64,000 nt of DNA from Haloarchaeobius amylolyticus (GTDB taxonomy: Archaea > Halobacteriota > Halobacteria > Halobacteriales > Natrialbaceae), in contig NZ_JANHDH010000002.1 in assembly GCF_026616195.1 (NCBI RefSeq), positions 806,001 to 870,000 of the forward strand, written 5' to 3'. The position numbers were made by a program, and so were the translations under genes. Positions 17,438 through 26,442 of this stretch are shown here, piece after piece. The notes beneath the pieces are model-generated. The model was not told the origin of the DNA, made no database searches, and saw only the letters and a program-made list of their open reading frames with translations. Numbering within the stretch: the stretch's first letter is position 1; each line of letters starts with the position of its first letter.

Positions 17438-18409
17438 TCAGTGTGCGCTCTGGCCTTCGTCGGCGGCTTCGAGCAGCTCCTTGTAACGGTTGCGGATGGT
17501 GACCTCGCTCACGTTGGCCACCGAACTCACGTCGTTCTGGGTGACGCGCTCGTTCACCAGCAGCGAGCCGGCGTAGACCGCGGCGGCCGCGAGGCCGACC
17601 GGGGACTTGCCGGACTGGAGGCCCTTCTCCTTCGCGGTGCGGAGGAGTTCGCGGGCCTGCATCTCGGCCTCGTCGGAGAGGTCGAGGTCGCTGGCGAAGC
17701 GGGCGACGTAGCTCTCGGGGTCGGCGGGGGCGACCTCCAGGCCGAGTTCGCGGACGATGTAGCGGTAGGTCCGCTTGAACTCCATCGGGTCGACGCGGCT
17801 GACCGCGGCGACCTCGTCGAGGCTGCGGGGCGTGCCGGCCTGGCGGGCCGCGGCGTACAGGGCCGCGGTGGCGACGCCCTCGATGGAGCGCCCGGGCAGG
17901 AGGTCGTCCTCCAGGGCGCGCCGGTAGATGACGCTGGCCGTCTCGCGGACCGTGTCCGGGAGGCCCAGCGAGGAGGCCATGCGGTCGATCTCGCCGAGCG
18001 CCTGCTTCAGGTTGCGCTCCCGGGAGTCGCGGGTGCGGAAGCGCTCGTCCCAGGTGCGAAGGCGCTGCATCTTGCGGCGCTGACGGCTCGAGAGGGCCCG
18101 GCCGTAGGCGTCCTTGTTCTGCCAGCCGATACTGGTCGAGAGCCCCTTGTCGTGCATCATCTGCGTCGTTGGGGCGCCGACGCGTGACTTCTCGTCCTTC
18201 TCGCCGGCATCGAACGCGCGCCACTCCGGGCCGCGGTCGATGCTGTCCGCCTCGACGACGAGCCCACACTGCGAGCAGACGGTCTCGCCGTGCTCCTCGT
18301 CGGTCTGCAGCCGGCCGTCGCACTCGGGACAGGTCTCTTCGTCGACCTGCTCGGTGGTGGGTGTCGTCTCGGACTCTGCGCTGAACGTCCGGATTCGTGT
18401 ATCTGACAT
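17438..18409 (-). CDS. tfb: Transcription initiation factor TFB
   Basis: A 323-residue TFIIB homologue that binds TBP-TATA and recruits RNA polymerase. The zinc ribbon is CPEC-x14-CSQC (Cys27, Cys30, Cys45, Cys48), followed by the B-reader/linker (GPEWRAFDAGEKDEKSRVGAPTT) and two cyclin folds (about 120-210 and 215-305). The C-terminal cyclin repeat carries the recognition-helix region VTQNDVSSVANVSEVTIRNRYKEL that contacts BRE. Haloarchaea encode several TFBs; which paralog this is cannot be said. A palindrome lies between its TATA box and predicted transcript start, so autoregulation is possible. Confidence 0.96.
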   Translation of the reverse strand: MSDTRIRTFSAESETTPTTEQVDEETCPECDGRLQTDEEHGETVCSQCGLVVEADSIDRGPEWRAFDAGEKDEKSRVGAPTTQMMHDKGLSTSIGWQNKDAYGRALSSRQRRKMQRLRTWDERFRTRDSRERNLKQALGEIDRMASSLGLPDTVRETASVIYRRALEDDLLPGRSIEGVATAALYAAARQAGTPRSLDEVAAVSRVDPMEFKRTYRYIVRELGLEVAPADPESYVARFASDLDLSDEAEMQARELLRTAKEKGLQSGKSPVGLAAAAVYAGSLLVNERVTQNDVSSVANVSEVTIRNRYKELLEAADEGQSAH

Positions 18410-18453
18410 CGTGGGGGGAGGGCAAGCGGCCTTGCCGGTAGCGGGCCGCGCTT

Positions 18454-18486
18454 GCTAACTACAAGTTAGCGATGGTTAAATATAAA
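18454..18486 (-). promoter_or_regulatory. TFB promoter with palindromic operator
   Basis: On the minus strand the BRE-like CGAAAC (18488-18493) and TATA TTTATATTTAA (18476-18486) precede GCTAACT-TGT-AGTTAGC (18454-18470), a perfect 7-bp inverted repeat with a 3-nt centre that falls between TATA and the expected start site. A GGCAAG/CTTGCC hairpin (18421-18436) follows in the leader, close to the ATG at 18409. Confidence 0.6.
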
Positions 18487-18500
18487 TGTTTCGCGTGTAC

Positions 18501-19607
18501 TTATATGTCTGCAGGACTTTCCAGCCGGTCGATGCGAGTCGAGACCGTCGGGTGCACGTCGAGCAACCGGCTGGTCGTCCCGGTCGGTTCGAGGATGAGA
18601 CGCCGGGCCAGCAGCGTCTCAAGTGCCCGCGCCATGGCGTCGGGGCCGACGGCCCGGGCGGCCTCGCGGTCGGCCACGAACTCGGTCCGTCGGATGAGCT
18701 TGAACCACAGGAAGGCGTAGGGCAGGAGGGCGAGCCCGACGAGGCGGACGAGTTCCGGCCGGCCGAACTCCACCCCCACGAGCAGGGGCACGACGACCAC
18801 GGCCGCCAGCCCGAACCGGGCGACGACGTGGTTCTGCCGGTGGTGGGCGACCTCGTGGGCCACGACCGCCGAGAGCTCGTCGTCGTCGAGCAGGTCGAAC
18901 ACCGTCTCGGTCACGAAGACGTACCGCAGGCCGGGGACGATGCCGGCCGCGAAGGCACAGCCGACCCGGGTCCGCGGGTCGACGATGCGCAGCCTGACCG
19001 ACCCCGGGAGCACGTCGGCCACGCGCTCGCGCTCGGCCGGGGTCGGCGCCCGGGTCCGCAGGCCGATGCGGAGGACCACCGGCGAGAGCGAGATGGCGAC
19101 CAGGACGACGCCGAGCGCCCCGACCACGCGTGGCCAGCCGTCGGGGACGACCCGGACGAAACCGACGATGACCGCCACGGACAGCGTGATCGCGACCGCC
19201 CGGGTCACGAACCACCAGAGGACGAACCCGGCCGACAGCGCGAGGTGGCGCACCCGCTCGCGGTAGGGGGCCACGGCGACGGCCACCGCGGCGAGCGAGG
19301 GGAGGATGCCGAAGACGAACACGCCCGCACCGACGACGACGGGCCTGAGGAAGAGCGGGAGGTCGTCGAAGAGCAGTTGCAGCGCCGCGGCAGTCCCCAC
19401 CACCTGCGCCAGCAACAGGTTGACCGCGAAGGCGGAGGCATAGCCGAGCCGGCGCAGGTGGCGGAGTCGCGCCGCGGTCAACGGTTCACGGGCCGGCCGG
19501 CCCGAGAGCCGGGCTGCCAGCGACTGGAACAGGACGTACCAGCCGACCGCGAACAGCAGGTGCACGACGACGGCGGCGACGAGAGACACTACGGTCTCCT
19601 TGGCCAC
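18501..19607 (-). CDS. M48-family membrane metalloprotease (HtpX/Ste24-like)
   Basis: A 368-residue integral membrane protease. Zinc ligands are in AVVAHEVAHHRQNHV (HEVAH about residues 251-255), and the third, glutamate ligand is expected in TEFVADREAARAVG. Six or so membrane segments precede the catalytic part (LVAAVVVHLLFAVGWYVLF at the start). It probably degrades misfolded membrane proteins. GTG 19607 is preferred because residues before it (MTGPVPAASPGGQGS) are low-complexity and lie before the first helix; GTG 19661 is possible. It diverges from the cox operon and ends 91 nt before TFB. Confidence 0.85.
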   Translation of the reverse strand: MAKETVVSLVAAVVVHLLFAVGWYVLFQSLAARLSGRPAREPLTAARLRHLRRLGYASAFAVNLLLAQVVGTAAALQLLFDDLPLFLRPVVVGAGVFVFGILPSLAAVAVAVAPYRERVRHLALSAGFVLWWFVTRAVAITLSVAVIVGFVRVVPDGWPRVVGALGVVLVAISLSPVVLRIGLRTRAPTPAERERVADVLPGSVRLRIVDPRTRVGCAFAAGIVPGLRYVFVTETVFDLLDDDELSAVVAHEVAHHRQNHVVARFGLAAVVVVPLLVGVEFGRPELVRLVGLALLPYAFLWFKLIRRTEFVADREAARAVGPDAMARALETLLARRLILEPTGTTSRLLDVHPTVSTRIDRLESPADI

Positions 19608-19725
19608 GTGGGGAATTGAACCTTGGCCCCCCGGAGACGCGGCAGGGACCGGACCTGTCACGGAGTGTGTGTCTGTGACAGAGACCCGAAGTCCGTGCTA
19701 CCACTGACCGTGTTAACCATACACA

Positions 19726-19735
19726 ATATATAAAT
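19726..19735 (+). promoter_or_regulatory. TATA region of cytochrome oxidase operon
   Basis: ATATATAAAT lies in a strongly AT-rich stretch (19711-19760) 30-39 nt before the ATG of the subunit II gene, the clearest TATA box in this part of the window. Only a very short leader is expected. Confidence 0.6.
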
Positions 19736-19764
19736 AGCCACCCGAACGACGTTAATAGTAATCC

Positions 19765-20547
19765 ATGTACGGGGGAACCGTGTTGCAGGCCGGCGGTTCG
19801 GGCGGCATCGTCCCGGAGGGGTCCCGTGCCGAGATATTCAGCCAGATCTTCGAGGTGTTCGTCGCCCTCGGCGCGCTCGTCGGCGTCGTCGTGCTGTCGT
19901 ACATGCTGTACAACGCGTACAAGTATCGCGACCACGACGGGCGCGCCGACGAGGACGAGTACGAACGACCCGTCCTCGGCGAGATTCCGACGGGCGGCGG
20001 GCACGGGCGCAAACTCCTTCTCTCGTTCACCATCAGTGCGGTCATCGTCGTCTCGCTCGTCCTCTGGACGTACGGCGCGTTGCTCTACGTCGAGCAGGGC
20101 GCGGCCGCGGCCCAGCCGGAGCCGGACACCGCGGAGACGATGACCATCGAGGTGACGGGCTACCAGTACGGCTGGAAGTTCACCTACCCGAACGGTGAGC
20201 GCGTCGACGGGACCCTGCGCGTCCCCGAGGGCAAGGAGATACGCCTGAAGGTGACATCCGAGGACGTGTTCCACAACTTCGGGGTTCCAGCCCTGCGCGT
20301 GAAGACGGACGCCGTCCCCGGCCAGACCACCACGACGTGGTTCGGCCCGGCCGAGGCGGGCGAGTACCAGGCACAGTGTTACGAACTCTGCGGCGCGGGC
20401 CACTCCTTCATGGTGGCGGACGTCATCGTGATGGAGCAGTCCGAATTCGACCAGTGGTACGAGAACATGGGGAACAACACCACCAGCGGCGGCTCGAACA
20501 GTAGCGTCAGTCACCCGGCGGCAACGGAGGTGCGCGTGGTCGCATGA
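19765..20547 (+). CDS. coxB: Cytochrome c oxidase subunit II (CuA)
   Basis: A 260-residue membrane-anchored subunit that takes electrons from a blue-copper donor (halocyanin in haloarchaea) or cytochrome c. Two N-terminal helices (about 28-50, 85-108) are followed by an external cupredoxin domain. All CuA ligands are present: His170 in VFHNFG, and Cys205, Cys209, His213, Met216 in CYELCGAGHSFM, with Glu207. YQYGWKFTYP is the aromatic electron-entry patch. No heme-binding CxxCH, so it is not a cytochrome-fused form. The gene overlaps the next by 4 nt (ATGA). Confidence 0.96.
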   Translation: MYGGTVLQAGGSGGIVPEGSRAEIFSQIFEVFVALGALVGVVVLSYMLYNAYKYRDHDGRADEDEYERPVLGEIPTGGGHGRKLLLSFTISAVIVVSLVLWTYGALLYVEQGAAAAQPEPDTAETMTIEVTGYQYGWKFTYPNGERVDGTLRVPEGKEIRLKVTSEDVFHNFGVPALRVKTDAVPGQTTTTWFGPAEAGEYQAQCYELCGAGHSFMVADVIVMEQSEFDQWYENMGNNTTSGGSNSSVSHPAATEVRVVA

Positions 20548-23168
20548 GCGACGACGAGCATCCCGACGAACCCAGGGCGGACGGCGGCGCCGAGCAACCC
20601 GACGGCGGGACCCTCGTCGGCGGCGACTCGCTGCCACTCGACGCACCATCCGGCCACGAGTCCGAGGACCACGGCCTCCCACCCCTCTACTCCATCCGGC
20701 GCTGGTTCGTCACGACCAACCACAAGGACATCGGCATCCTCTACACCGTCACGGCGCTGTTCTTCCTCATCTTCGGTGGCGTGCTCGCGCTCCTGATGCG
20801 GGCCGAACTGTGGGCACCCGGCGCGGACATCATGCAGGCCAACGGCTACAACCAGGCGGTCTCCGCCCACGGCCTCATCATGGTCTTCTGGTTCCTCTCG
20901 CCGTTCGCGTTCGGCTTCGCGAACTACGTCGTCCCGCTCCAGATCGGGGCGAAGGACCTCGCGTTCCCCCGGCTGAACGCGCTGTCGTACTGGCTCTACC
21001 TCGCCTCGGGCGTCCTCATGGGCATCTCGTTCTTCCAGGGCGGCACCTTCGCCGGCGGCTGGACGATGTACGCCCCGCTGAACATGCCCGTCTACACGCC
21101 GGAGGTGGGCGGTTCGACCGCGGTGCTGGCGCTGTTGCTGTTCGTCGTCGGTGTCACCGTCGGTTCGGTGAACTTCCTGACGACCATCCATCGCATGCGG
21201 GCGGAGGGGATGACTCTCCGGCGGATGCCCCTGTTCACGTGGAGCATCCTGCTGACCGTCTGGATGATGCTCTTCGCGTTCGCGGCCCTGCTCGCGGCGC
21301 TGATGCTCCTGAGTTCGGACCGGCTGCTCGGGACGACCTACTTCGCCTCAACCAGTCCGGGCGGCTCGATGCTGTGGGCGCACCTGTTCTGGTTCTTCGG
21401 CCACCCCGAGGTGTACATCGTCTTCTTCCCGGCGCTGGGCGCCATGGCAGAGATATTCCAGACGTTCTGTGGTCGCCGCATCGTCGGGCGCAAGTGGTTC
21501 ATCGGCGCGATGGTGCTCGTGGCGATCCAGAGCTTCATCGTCTGGATGCACCACATGTTCCTGACCGGCATCAACCTCGAGATACAGACGCTGTTCATGG
21601 TGACCACCATCGGCATCTCGTTACCGTTCGACCTGATGGTGTTCGCGCTCATCTACACCATGTTGAAGGGGAAGATACGCTTCACGACGCCCTTCCTGTT
21701 CGCCTTCGGCGGCCTGATGCTGTTCATCCTCGGTGGCATCACCGGCGTGTTCCTCGGCGCGGTCGTCCTCGACTACACGTTCCGGGGCACCTACTGGGTC
21801 GTCGCGCACTTCCACTACGTCATGGTCGGCGGGGTGACCGGGCTCATCGGCGGCCTCTACTACTGGTTCCCGAAGATGACCGGCCGGATGTACGACGAGT
21901 TCCTCGGGAAGGTGAACTTCGCGCTGTACTTCGTCGGGTTCAACCTGCTCTACTTCCCGATGTTCATCGCGTGGGAGACGCCCCGGCGCGTGTTCAACTA
22001 CGCCCCCGGCCTGACCAGCTGGCACCAGGTCGCGACCATCGGCGGGTTCATCCTCGGTGCGTCGTTCCTCGTTATGTTCTACAACCTGTTCAAGAGCCTC
22101 TTCGACGGCGAACCGGTCGACGGGAACCCGTGGGAGTACGCCTCGACGGCGGAGTGGGCCATCCCCTCGCCGCCGCCGCTGGAGAACTTCCCCGGCATCC
22201 CGAGCTACGCCGACGGGAAACTGACGTTCGAGTCGGCCGACGCGGCCGGGTCGAGCGGCGGAAGCGGCGCTGCGGCGGCCGACGGCGGCGCGGCGACCGA
22301 CGGCGGCGTGGTCACGGCGACGCCCGGCGGCGAGCTGACGGGTACGGAGACGGACCACGGCCACGAGGAGAGCCACGCCAGCATCTGGCCGCTCGTCATC
22401 GGCGCCGGCTCGCTCATCCTGCTGTTCGGGCTCTCGGGTATGCAGGACGGGAGCTTCGTCCCCGGCGTCGAGGGCGGCATCTACATCGGGAACGCCATCG
22501 TCGGCACCATCATCCTGGTCGGTGCCTGTATCGCGATGGCCCGCGAGTCCTTCCACGGGCCCGCAGGCCCCTTCGGCGAGAGCTGGCCGTTCGCCGGCGT
22601 CAGCAACATGAAACTCGGCGTCTGGCTCTACCTGGCCTCGGACGTGGTGCTGTTCGGCGCGTTCATCGGCGCGTTCGTCTTCTCACGCGTCGCCTACGGC
22701 TGGACGGAGTGGCACCACCTCATCCCGGCCGAGCACGTGGTCCTGCCCGGGCTCATCAACACGTACATCCTGCTGACGAGCAGTTTCGCGGTCGTGCTCG
22801 CGCTCGTCGCCTCCGAGAAGGGCAGCCGGCTCGGCGTCGTCGGGTCGCTCGTGACGACGTTCGTCCTCGGTATCGCCTTCCTCGTGAACAAGGGACTGGA
22901 GTGGCAGCACCTCTTCCACGTCCACTCGGAGGCGTTCCCGCAGGGCTGGGACCTCTCGACGAACATCGCGTCGACCACGTTCTACGTGACGACCGGCCTG
23001 CACGGCCTCCACGTCGTCGTGGGACTCATCATCGCGCTCTACATGATCGTGCGGGCCTGGAACGGCGCCTACCTCGACGACGAGATGCCCATCGAGTACT
23101 TCGGGCTGTACTGGCACTTCGTCGACATCGTCTGGCTGTTCCTGTTCCCGCTGTTCTACATCCTGTGA
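20544..23168 (+). CDS. Fused cytochrome c oxidase subunits I and III
   Basis: An 874-residue fusion. The subunit I part (about 45-565) has heme a ligands His109 (SAHG) and His424, heme a3 ligand His422 (AHFHYVMVGG), CuB ligands His287 (GHPEVY) and His336/His337 (MHHMF), and Tyr291 for the His-Tyr cross-link, so it is an A-type oxygen-reducing, proton-pumping oxidase. A Ser/Gly/Ala-rich linker (about 570-610, AAGSSGGSGAAAADGG) joins the subunit III part (about 625-874; PFAGVSNMKLGVWLYLASDVVLFG). Fusion of I and III is seen in other caa3-like oxidases. The start overlaps coxB. Confidence 0.95.
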   Translation: MSDDEHPDEPRADGGAEQPDGGTLVGGDSLPLDAPSGHESEDHGLPPLYSIRRWFVTTNHKDIGILYTVTALFFLIFGGVLALLMRAELWAPGADIMQANGYNQAVSAHGLIMVFWFLSPFAFGFANYVVPLQIGAKDLAFPRLNALSYWLYLASGVLMGISFFQGGTFAGGWTMYAPLNMPVYTPEVGGSTAVLALLLFVVGVTVGSVNFLTTIHRMRAEGMTLRRMPLFTWSILLTVWMMLFAFAALLAALMLLSSDRLLGTTYFASTSPGGSMLWAHLFWFFGHPEVYIVFFPALGAMAEIFQTFCGRRIVGRKWFIGAMVLVAIQSFIVWMHHMFLTGINLEIQTLFMVTTIGISLPFDLMVFALIYTMLKGKIRFTTPFLFAFGGLMLFILGGITGVFLGAVVLDYTFRGTYWVVAHFHYVMVGGVTGLIGGLYYWFPKMTGRMYDEFLGKVNFALYFVGFNLLYFPMFIAWETPRRVFNYAPGLTSWHQVATIGGFILGASFLVMFYNLFKSLFDGEPVDGNPWEYASTAEWAIPSPPPLENFPGIPSYADGKLTFESADAAGSSGGSGAAAADGGAATDGGVVTATPGGELTGTETDHGHEESHASIWPLVIGAGSLILLFGLSGMQDGSFVPGVEGGIYIGNAIVGTIILVGACIAMARESFHGPAGPFGESWPFAGVSNMKLGVWLYLASDVVLFGAFIGAFVFSRVAYGWTEWHHLIPAEHVVLPGLINTYILLTSSFAVVLALVASEKGSRLGVVGSLVTTFVLGIAFLVNKGLEWQHLFHVHSEAFPQGWDLSTNIASTTFYVTTGLHGLHVVVGLIIALYMIVRAWNGAYLDDEMPIEYFGLYWHFVDIVWLFLFPLFYIL

Positions 23169-23173
23169 GGTGA
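23167..23173 (+). promoter_or_regulatory. Shine-Dalgarno site for subunit IV gene
   Basis: GAGGTGA matches the anti-SD end of haloarchaeal 16S rRNA (pairing with CACCTCC) 6 nt before ATG 23180, overlapping the stop of the upstream gene. It marks the subunit IV gene as an internal cistron that depends on SD pairing, in contrast to the leaderless starts seen elsewhere. Confidence 0.65.
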
Positions 23174-23179
23174 CACAAA

Positions 23180-23449
23180 ATGGCACATACCAGACTGTAC
23201 ACGGCGATATACGTGGTGTTGTTCGTACTGGCGACCGTCCAGGCGCTCGTCGAGATGATGGGCTTCCTGGAGTCGGCGTACTGGACCGCCTTCGCGGTCA
23301 TCATGGTGCTGTCGCTGGCGAAGGCCGTGGTCGTCGCGGGCTACTACCAGCACCTGCGCTGGGAACCGCGCTCGGTGACCGCCCTGATGCTCATCGGCCT
23401 GCTGGCGGCGCTGGCGCTGACGACCGCGGCGTCGTACTCCATCCTCTAG
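23180..23449 (+). CDS. Cytochrome c oxidase subunit IV family protein
   Basis: An 89-residue protein with three hydrophobic helices (about 4-25, 34-55, 66-88) of the caa3-type subunit IV family. VLSLAKAVVVAGYYQHLRWEPRS is the family hallmark. It stabilises the oxidase in the membrane. It lies 11 nt after the fused subunit gene with a good ribosome-binding site and ends the operon core. Confidence 0.88.
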   Translation: MAHTRLYTAIYVVLFVLATVQALVEMMGFLESAYWTAFAVIMVLSLAKAVVVAGYYQHLRWEPRSVTALMLIGLLAALALTTAASYSIL

Positions 23450-23476
23450 GGGCCGACGCCGCCCGCCGTTCTCACC

Positions 23477-23998
23477 ATGCACGTCCGCGAGGCGACCGAA
23501 TCCGACGTCGAGGCGATTCGCAGCGTCCACGCCGCGGCCATCCGGGAACTCGGCCGTGAGACCTACTCCGCGGAGCAGGTCGCGGCGTGGGCTGCCGGCT
23601 GCGAGACCGCCGAGTACGAGGACATCTCTCACGAGGACTGCTGCTTCGTGGTCGCGGAAGCCGAGGACGAGGAGCGCCCCGGAATCCTCGCCTTCGGCTC
23701 CCTCTGGCTCACGCCCCCGGAGGGCTACGAGCGCCCGGCAGACGCCGAGGTCACCGCGGTGTACGTCGACCCGTCGGTTGCCCGCGAGGGGGTGGGGTCG
23801 GCCGTCCTGGCGGCCCTGGAGGACAGGGCCCGCGAGACGGCAGGTGTCGAGACGCTCGGGCTCACCGCCTCGACGAACGCGGTCCCGTTCTACGAGGCCC
23901 ACGGCTACGAGTCGGTGCGCGAGCGAACCCACGAGTTCTCGGGTCACGAGTCGACCGGGGTCGAGGGCGTCGTCGTGGAGATGGTGAAGACGCTCTGA
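23477..23998 (+). CDS. GNAT-family N-acetyltransferase
   Basis: A 173-residue acyl-CoA-dependent acetyltransferase. It begins MHVREATESDVEAIRSVHAAAI, and the acetyl-CoA pyrophosphate loop lies in VYVDPSVAREGVGSAVLAALEDRA (about 95-120), followed by TLGLTASTNAVPFYEAHGYE. The substrate is not deducible. It starts 27 nt after the oxidase subunit IV gene and may read through from the cox promoter, but a functional link is not implied. Confidence 0.87.
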   Translation: MHVREATESDVEAIRSVHAAAIRELGRETYSAEQVAAWAAGCETAEYEDISHEDCCFVVAEAEDEERPGILAFGSLWLTPPEGYERPADAEVTAVYVDPSVAREGVGSAVLAALEDRARETAGVETLGLTASTNAVPFYEAHGYESVRERTHEFSGHESTGVEGVVVEMVKTL

Positions 23999-24023
23999 GT
24001 CCGGCTGGCCGGCCCCCACGGCC

Positions 24024-24362
24024 TCACAGCGACAGCACGATCATGTAGACGAGCACGACGATGGCGTACAGCGACCCGAGCGCCGCGATGACCTTCAGGT
24101 GGTAGAGGAACAGCTCGTCGTCCTCCTCGTCGCGGGCCTGCGCGAACGTCTCGTACTCCTCGGCGGTCAGGTCGTCCTCGTGGCGCTCGCCGAGGTGGAG
24201 CGCGTGGAGCTGCTCGTCCGGGAACGGCCGGCCGCAGTGGCGACACCGGGCGGCGACGGTCTCGTCGTCGCGGACCGTGGTTCCGGTCTCGGGCTGCTGG
24301 ACGCTGCGCTCGGCGGGGGGCGATTCGGCGGGTCGTGGGTGGTCGACGTCGTGGGTGGCCAT
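24024..24362 (-). CDS. C2H2-like zinc-ribbon protein with C-terminal membrane anchor
   Basis: A 112-residue protein: a disordered acidic/Pro start (HDVDHPRPAESPPAE), a zinc-finger-like CRHCGRPFPDEQLHALHLGERH (about residues 41-62), an acidic helix (AQARDEEDDELFLYHLK), and one C-terminal helix (VIAALGSLYAIVVLVYMIVL). It is tail-anchored with the finger in the cytoplasm. I recall similar proteins (DUF7410) beside haloarchaeal oxidase genes. Its start ATG 24362 is 3 nt before the stop of the next upstream minus-strand gene, so the two are translationally close. Confidence 0.75.
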   Translation of the reverse strand: MATHDVDHPRPAESPPAERSVQQPETGTTVRDDETVAARCRHCGRPFPDEQLHALHLGERHEDDLTAEEYETFAQARDEEDDELFLYHLKVIAALGSLYAIVVLVYMIVLSL

Positions 24363-24364
24363 GG

Positions 24365-25762
24365 TCAGAGGTACGGGGGTGGGACGTAGGGCTGGGCGAC
24401 GAGCCACATGCTGGTCATCGTGTAGAACACCATCACGAGGGCGAAGGGGTACTGGCTCCGGATGGGCTGGAGCTTCCCGGTGAACGTCTCGAAGGCGATG
24501 GCGTGGGCGACCCAGATGGCGACGAGGTGGCCGAGCACCACGAGCGCCAGCTGGACGCTGCCGAACCAGCCCGGGAGGACCGCGACCTGCACCGTCGCCG
24601 GCGGGTCCAGTGGCGAGAGCGCGACCGCCGACAGCGCCGGCGAGAGCGTCAGGAAGTACCCGAGGAAGTGCGCGAGGTGGTAGCCGGCGGCGATGGGCAC
24701 CAGCGACCAGACGAACCGGCGCTGGATGACCGCGGGGTCGACGAACGACCCCGCGCTGCGCCGGGAGAGCCGCGCCGCGAGGCGGTACACCGCGAGGAAC
24801 AGGGCGAACCCGGCGATGGCGGTCGCGAGGTACACCACCAGCGCGGGGACGCCGAGGCCGACCGCCGCCCGGACGAGGTCGGCGTGGGGGGCCGTCGCGA
24901 CCAGCCCGTCGTATGAGGTCACCCACAGCAGGGCGACCACGAACACGACCTCGGCCTCGGTACCCTCGTCGTAGCTCCGGGCGAGGGCTGCGCCGGGGAG
25001 CGACAGCCGAATCCCCTCGTCGGTCCGGCGGACCGGGGCCATCCGGCCGTAGGTGTGGAACACCCGCGAGACGGGGTCGACCTCGCGGAACCACTCGTCG
25101 CCGAAGACGACCGCGCCGGCCAGCGTGCCCAGCGTGTAGGCGAGTATCACGACGGCCAGGAACTGCGGGTCCGAGGCGATGGGCGTGACGACCTCCAGCC
25201 AGACCAGTGCGAGCAGGCCGACTGCAGCCGGCCAGCCGCCGAGGTCGCCCGACCACGACCGCGACCCGACCCGCGGGAGCACCGACGCGATGGCCCGCCA
25301 CGGGTTCAGGACCGGCCAGGTGTCGCCGACGAGGTAGACCGAGATGGTGTAGCCGGCCCACCAGCCCGCCCAGACCCCGAGGACGGCGAGGTTCTTCGTC
25401 GGGTCGGTCGCCTCGAGTTGCGGCGCGAACAGCCCGGTCACGACGAACAGCCCGAGGACGCCGACGCTGCCGACCCGCGCGAGCGCCACCACTCCGCGAC
25501 GGACGGTCGCCGGTGACGGGACCGTGATGCCACGCCGGTTGATGCTCCGGATGAGGTCGTGGTCGGTCGCGAAGCTCGTGAACATGAACGACGCGCCGAT
25601 GATGCCGCCGCCGGTCACCACGACGAGCCAGAACGGGATGGGGACCGAGGTGAGCGTCCCCCCGAGCGACCCGACGTGGGCCAGCGCCGGGTCGACGAAC
25701 AGGACCAGCGCCGCGAGCAGCGCCCCGGCCGTCACCAGCCGGTCGAGGCTACGCCCCGCCAC
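24365..25762 (-). CDS. Large multi-pass membrane protein, oxidase-associated
   Basis: A 465-residue protein with about 12 transmembrane segments and conserved-looking His positions (PALAHVGSLGGTLTSVP near residue 30; AGYHLAHFLGYF near 350; VLGHLVAIWVAHAIAF near 415). It starts at GTG 25762, overlapping the preceding gene by 14 nt; the longer frame is an Arg-rich shadow. It faintly recalls actinobacterial fenitrothion-hydrolase-like membrane proteins. Being clustered with the cox operon, a heme or copper handling role is possible but unproven. Confidence 0.7.
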   Translation of the reverse strand: MAGRSLDRLVTAGALLAALVLFVDPALAHVGSLGGTLTSVPIPFWLVVVTGGGIIGASFMFTSFATDHDLIRSINRRGITVPSPATVRRGVVALARVGSVGVLGLFVVTGLFAPQLEATDPTKNLAVLGVWAGWWAGYTISVYLVGDTWPVLNPWRAIASVLPRVGSRSWSGDLGGWPAAVGLLALVWLEVVTPIASDPQFLAVVILAYTLGTLAGAVVFGDEWFREVDPVSRVFHTYGRMAPVRRTDEGIRLSLPGAALARSYDEGTEAEVVFVVALLWVTSYDGLVATAPHADLVRAAVGLGVPALVVYLATAIAGFALFLAVYRLAARLSRRSAGSFVDPAVIQRRFVWSLVPIAAGYHLAHFLGYFLTLSPALSAVALSPLDPPATVQVAVLPGWFGSVQLALVVLGHLVAIWVAHAIAFETFTGKLQPIRSQYPFALVMVFYTMTSMWLVAQPYVPPPYL

Positions 25763-26441
25763 GAGATGGCACCCCCGGCCGCCAGTACAGCAACGCCACA
25801 GCCACCACGAACACCAGCGTCGAGAGGTCGACGCCGAAGGCGTAGACGGTCGCGAGCGCGGCCGCAGAGCCCGCGGTCCCCGACGCCAGCGACGAGAGCA
25901 GTGGGAACGCACAGCTCACGCAGGAGAACAGGCCGACCAGCCCGGTCGCGCTCGCCGCCAGGGAATCCAGGACGGTCGCGTAGACGAGGTACGAGAGCGC
26001 GAGGTAGCCGACGACGCGGAAGGGGACGAGCGAGAACTGGAACACGGCCCCGCTGTAACTCAGCGTCGGCCCCCACCCCGGCGACGGCATGGCGAGCGAG
26101 AACCCGTGGCTGGCGTGGGCCGCGTGGTCGTGCCCGGCCGGCACCAGCGACACCAGCCCCGCGAACCACGCCAGCAGCAGGAAGTACCCGATTCCGACGG
26201 CGATGCCGAGGCGCCGATGGCGCCGCGAGGTCGGAACCGGGTCGGTCGCGACCACCGCCAGCAGGCCGACGTTGATCCAGACGAAGGGGTAGAGAACGTA
26301 CCGCACAGAGATGAGTTCGCTGCTCGTGAACCGGAAGTAGCTCACGACGGCGAGCAGTTCCAGCGCACAGAGCAACCCGAGCCAGAGCACGCGCTCGCTC
26401 GGGAGCGCGTCGAGCCGGGACCGGGCCGTGTTCGAGGACAT
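25749..26441 (-). CDS. Membrane protein with His-rich loop and CxxC
   Basis: A 230-residue protein with about six membrane helices. A loop near residue 105 reads AGHDHAAHASHGFS, a metal-binding pattern, and a helix start carries FSCVSCAFPLLSS (CxxC about residue 183), as in copper or thiol transfer proteins. It lies in a run of four minus-strand genes that converges on the cox operon. Copper delivery to the oxidase is an attractive but unproven idea; no homology to a known Cu chaperone is seen. Confidence 0.7.
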   Translation of the reverse strand: MSSNTARSRLDALPSERVLWLGLLCALELLAVVSYFRFTSSELISVRYVLYPFVWINVGLLAVVATDPVPTSRRHRRLGIAVGIGYFLLLAWFAGLVSLVPAGHDHAAHASHGFSLAMPSPGWGPTLSYSGAVFQFSLVPFRVVGYLALSYLVYATVLDSLAASATGLVGLFSCVSCAFPLLSSLASGTAGSAAALATVYAFGVDLSTLVFVVAVALLYWRPGVPSRGGA

Positions 26442-26442
26442 C

